Positions 39,985 to 40,908 of a DNA stretch of 40,908 nt are shown here, in pieces. Source of the stretch: a virus; the IMG/VR virus record IMGVR_UViG_3300030202_003533, positions 1 to 40,908 of that record; one strand, given 5' to 3'. Each line of letters starts with the position of its first letter. The stretch's first letter is position 1. The notes under the pieces are model-generated. The model had not been told where the DNA came from, searched no databases, and was given only the letters and a program-made list of their open reading frames with translations. A program made the position numbers and the translations under genes.

Positions 39985-40509
39985 ATGGATACTTTGGTAT
40001 TATCATCTGCTTATCAACCAATGCGACATGTAAAATGGCAAGATGCTATTTCAATGTGGTTTTCTGGAAGGGTTGAGATTGTTTCAGTTTATGAAGACAG
40101 ATATATCAAAACCGTAGATGAGATCTTTAATGTCCCTTCGATTGTTCGTTTTGTTGGGAATGTCCTTAAAAGATTTAAGTTTAATAGAGTGGTTAAGTTT
40201 AGCAGAGAGAATGTTTTCATTCGCGATGATGGTGAATGTCAATATTGCTCAAAGAATCTAACAAAACAGAACTTTACATTAGATCATGTCATTCCAGTTT
40301 CGCAAGGCGGCAAAAAAGTTTGGCAAAACATAGTAACTTGTTGCAAGTCTTGTAATCAAAAGAAAGGCAGCAAGTCACTTAAACGAGCAGGGATGAAGCT
40401 ATTGAAGCCTCCCACAGTGCCAAAGGAATTAATTGTGAGCAAAGAAAATAAATTCAATCACAATGTTCCTGACGAATGGAAAATTTATCTTGGAGTAAAA
40501 AATGTATAG
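39985..40509 (+). CDS. HNH endonuclease
   Basis: 174 residues. The opening DTLVLSSAYQPMRHVKWQDA is the usual start of this HNH subfamily (LVLxxxYxPxxxxxWxxA), supporting ATG 39985 despite the lack of a close SD. The C-terminal domain has C85-x2-C88 (CQYC), LDHVIPVSQGG with D100/H101, N115, and CCKSCNQKKG (Cys120-x2-Cys123, Asn124), making a zinc-stabilised HNH fold. Such genes are often free-standing homing endonucleases in T4-like phages, or host-DNA nucleases. It lies among early genes and overlaps the next gene by 8 bases. Confidence 0.9.
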   Translation: MDTLVLSSAYQPMRHVKWQDAISMWFSGRVEIVSVYEDRYIKTVDEIFNVPSIVRFVGNVLKRFKFNRVVKFSRENVFIRDDGECQYCSKNLTKQNFTLDHVIPVSQGGKKVWQNIVTCCKSCNQKKGSKSLKRAGMKLLKPPTVPKELIVSKENKFNHNVPDEWKIYLGVKNV

Positions 40510-40726
40510 AGCATATAAGATTACAGATTTTGAAGTTGGTGATTACTTGTTTAAGTTTGAAGAAAACAAATGGGTCAACTACGGGAAAATTGTTCTAGAA
40601 CAAGGAACTATGTTTGGCATTAGAACTAATACCCACGAAGGAATTTTTATGCTACGAAATAATGTTCTTTACTCTGAAGGCTTTATCGCAAGCAAAGATC
40701 CTCTTGACAAACCATCAAAAGGTTGA
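40502..40726 (+). CDS. small early protein of unknown function
   Basis: 74 residues, a small beta-rich domain: YKITDFEVGDYLFKFEENKW, then VNYGKIVLEQGTMFGIRTNT and EGIFMLRNNVLYSEGF. It has the look of an SH3-like barrel (VGDYLFKFEENKWVNYGK), but no family is assigned. ATG 40502 lies inside the HNH gene end. The -35/-10 promoter for the following micro-protein overlaps its 3' end. Confidence 0.65.
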   Translation: MYRAYKITDFEVGDYLFKFEENKWVNYGKIVLEQGTMFGIRTNTHEGIFMLRNNVLYSEGFIASKDPLDKPSKG

Positions 40727-40732
40727 TACAAT
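40704..40732 (+). promoter_or_regulatory. sigma-70 promoter before the tRNA region
   Basis: TTGACA (40704-40709), 17 bases, TACAAT (40727-40732). The predicted start near 40739 gives a short leader with GAGGT before ATG 40758. It probably drives the micro-protein and the tRNA-Tyr downstream. Confidence 0.8.
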
Positions 40733-40757
40733 AGTATTCACGATAACGAGGTAAGAA

Positions 40758-40841
40758 ATGAAACACAACATGATTGATGCTTTAGTAGCTGTCACATTTA
40801 CTGTTTGTGTAGTAATGGCTTTGCATTACTATATTAACTAA
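40758..40841 (+). CDS. 27-residue membrane micro-protein
   Basis: A short ORF with a GAGGT Shine-Dalgarno and ATG 40758. After KHNMID the product is one hydrophobic helix (ALVAVTFTVCVVMALHYYIN). It is preceded by a strong promoter and followed by a tRNA. It is likely a single-pass inner-membrane peptide of unknown role; its size makes the call tentative, but promoter plus SD favour it. Confidence 0.55.
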   Translation: MKHNMIDALVAVTFTVCVVMALHYYIN

Positions 40842-40848
40842 AACATAA

Positions 40849-40908
40849 GGATGAGTGTCCGAGTGGCTAAAGGAGGTGGTCTGTAAAACCGCTGGCGCAA
40901 GCCTACGT
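40849..40908 (+). tRNA. tRNA-Tyr (GTA anticodon), 3' truncated by window end
   Basis: The 5' acceptor strand GGATGAG (40849-40855) is followed by TG, a D-arm (TCCGAGTGGCTAAAGGA) and an anticodon arm GTGGT-CTGTAAA-ACCGC with one G-T pair. The anticodon is GTA for tyrosine. The start of a long variable arm (GGCGCAAGCC) fits class II tRNA-Tyr. The T arm and 3' acceptor strand lie beyond the window, so the exact end is unknown. Confidence 0.85.

Noticed and set aside
1-40908. CRISPR arrays, insertion sequences, integrase, attachment sites
   Set aside because: No regular spaced repeats, transposase, recombinase or long direct or inverted repeats were seen in the window.

Overview
The window is an almost gap-free piece of a tailed-phage genome: a T4-like myovirus (contractile tail) with AT-rich DNA. 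Every gene I can support is on the + strand. The evidence is a collinear set of T4-type virion genes: recombination subunit gp46, terminase gp17, portal gp20, prohead protease gp21, scaffold gp22, major capsid gp23, neck gp13/gp14, tail gp15, sheath gp18, tube gp19, baseplate gp26/51/29/48/53. A replication block follows with gp32, UvsX, RNase H/FEN and gp41 helicase. Most genes overlap by 1-20 bases or sit within a few bases of each other. No stretch over 300 bases lacks a gene; the largest gap is about 130 bases, after the capsid gene. There is no integrase or other sign of lysogeny. Strong Shine-Dalgarno sequences suggest a host that uses SD-led initiation. The host cannot be named from sequence alone, but S21-carrying, class II RNR-carrying T4-like phages are typical of aquatic bacteria.

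Layout. 1-3672: the 3' end of gp46, a tiny Cys-rich ORF, three small membrane or envelope proteins (possible lysis or spanin genes), a zinc-ribbon protein and a conserved unknown. 3681-15396: packaging and head genes (terminase, portal, unknowns, protease, a phage copy of ribosomal protein bS21, LamG-type and other decoration-like proteins, scaffold, capsid). 15499-30223: neck, tail and baseplate. 30204-38384: nucleic-acid metabolism (a short family A DNA polymerase, an FtsZ/tubulin-like protein, gp32, UvsX, FEN/RNase H, gp41, class II ribonucleotide reductase). 38427-39650: holin-like protein plus M15 endolysin. 39700-40908: small early-type genes, an HNH endonuclease, a micro-protein and the 5' part of tRNA-Tyr.

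Regulation appears split. The gaps in the head/tail region carry a repeated CTATTTA motif 16-49 bases before the start codons (six copies), a candidate late promoter. From 30 kb onward there are six close matches to the sigma-70 consensus, all with 17-base spacers, and three of them lie inside coding sequence. At 34171-34223 a promoter, a terminator hairpin and a ribosome binding site share the same bases.

The most unusual items are: the FtsZ/tubulin-like gene beside the DNA polymerase and carrying two internal promoters; the bS21 gene inside the capsid operon; the exonuclease-less short DNA polymerase; the Cys-rich 20-residue ORF; and the SD-hairpin-T7-TTG junction between the two genes before the tape measure.
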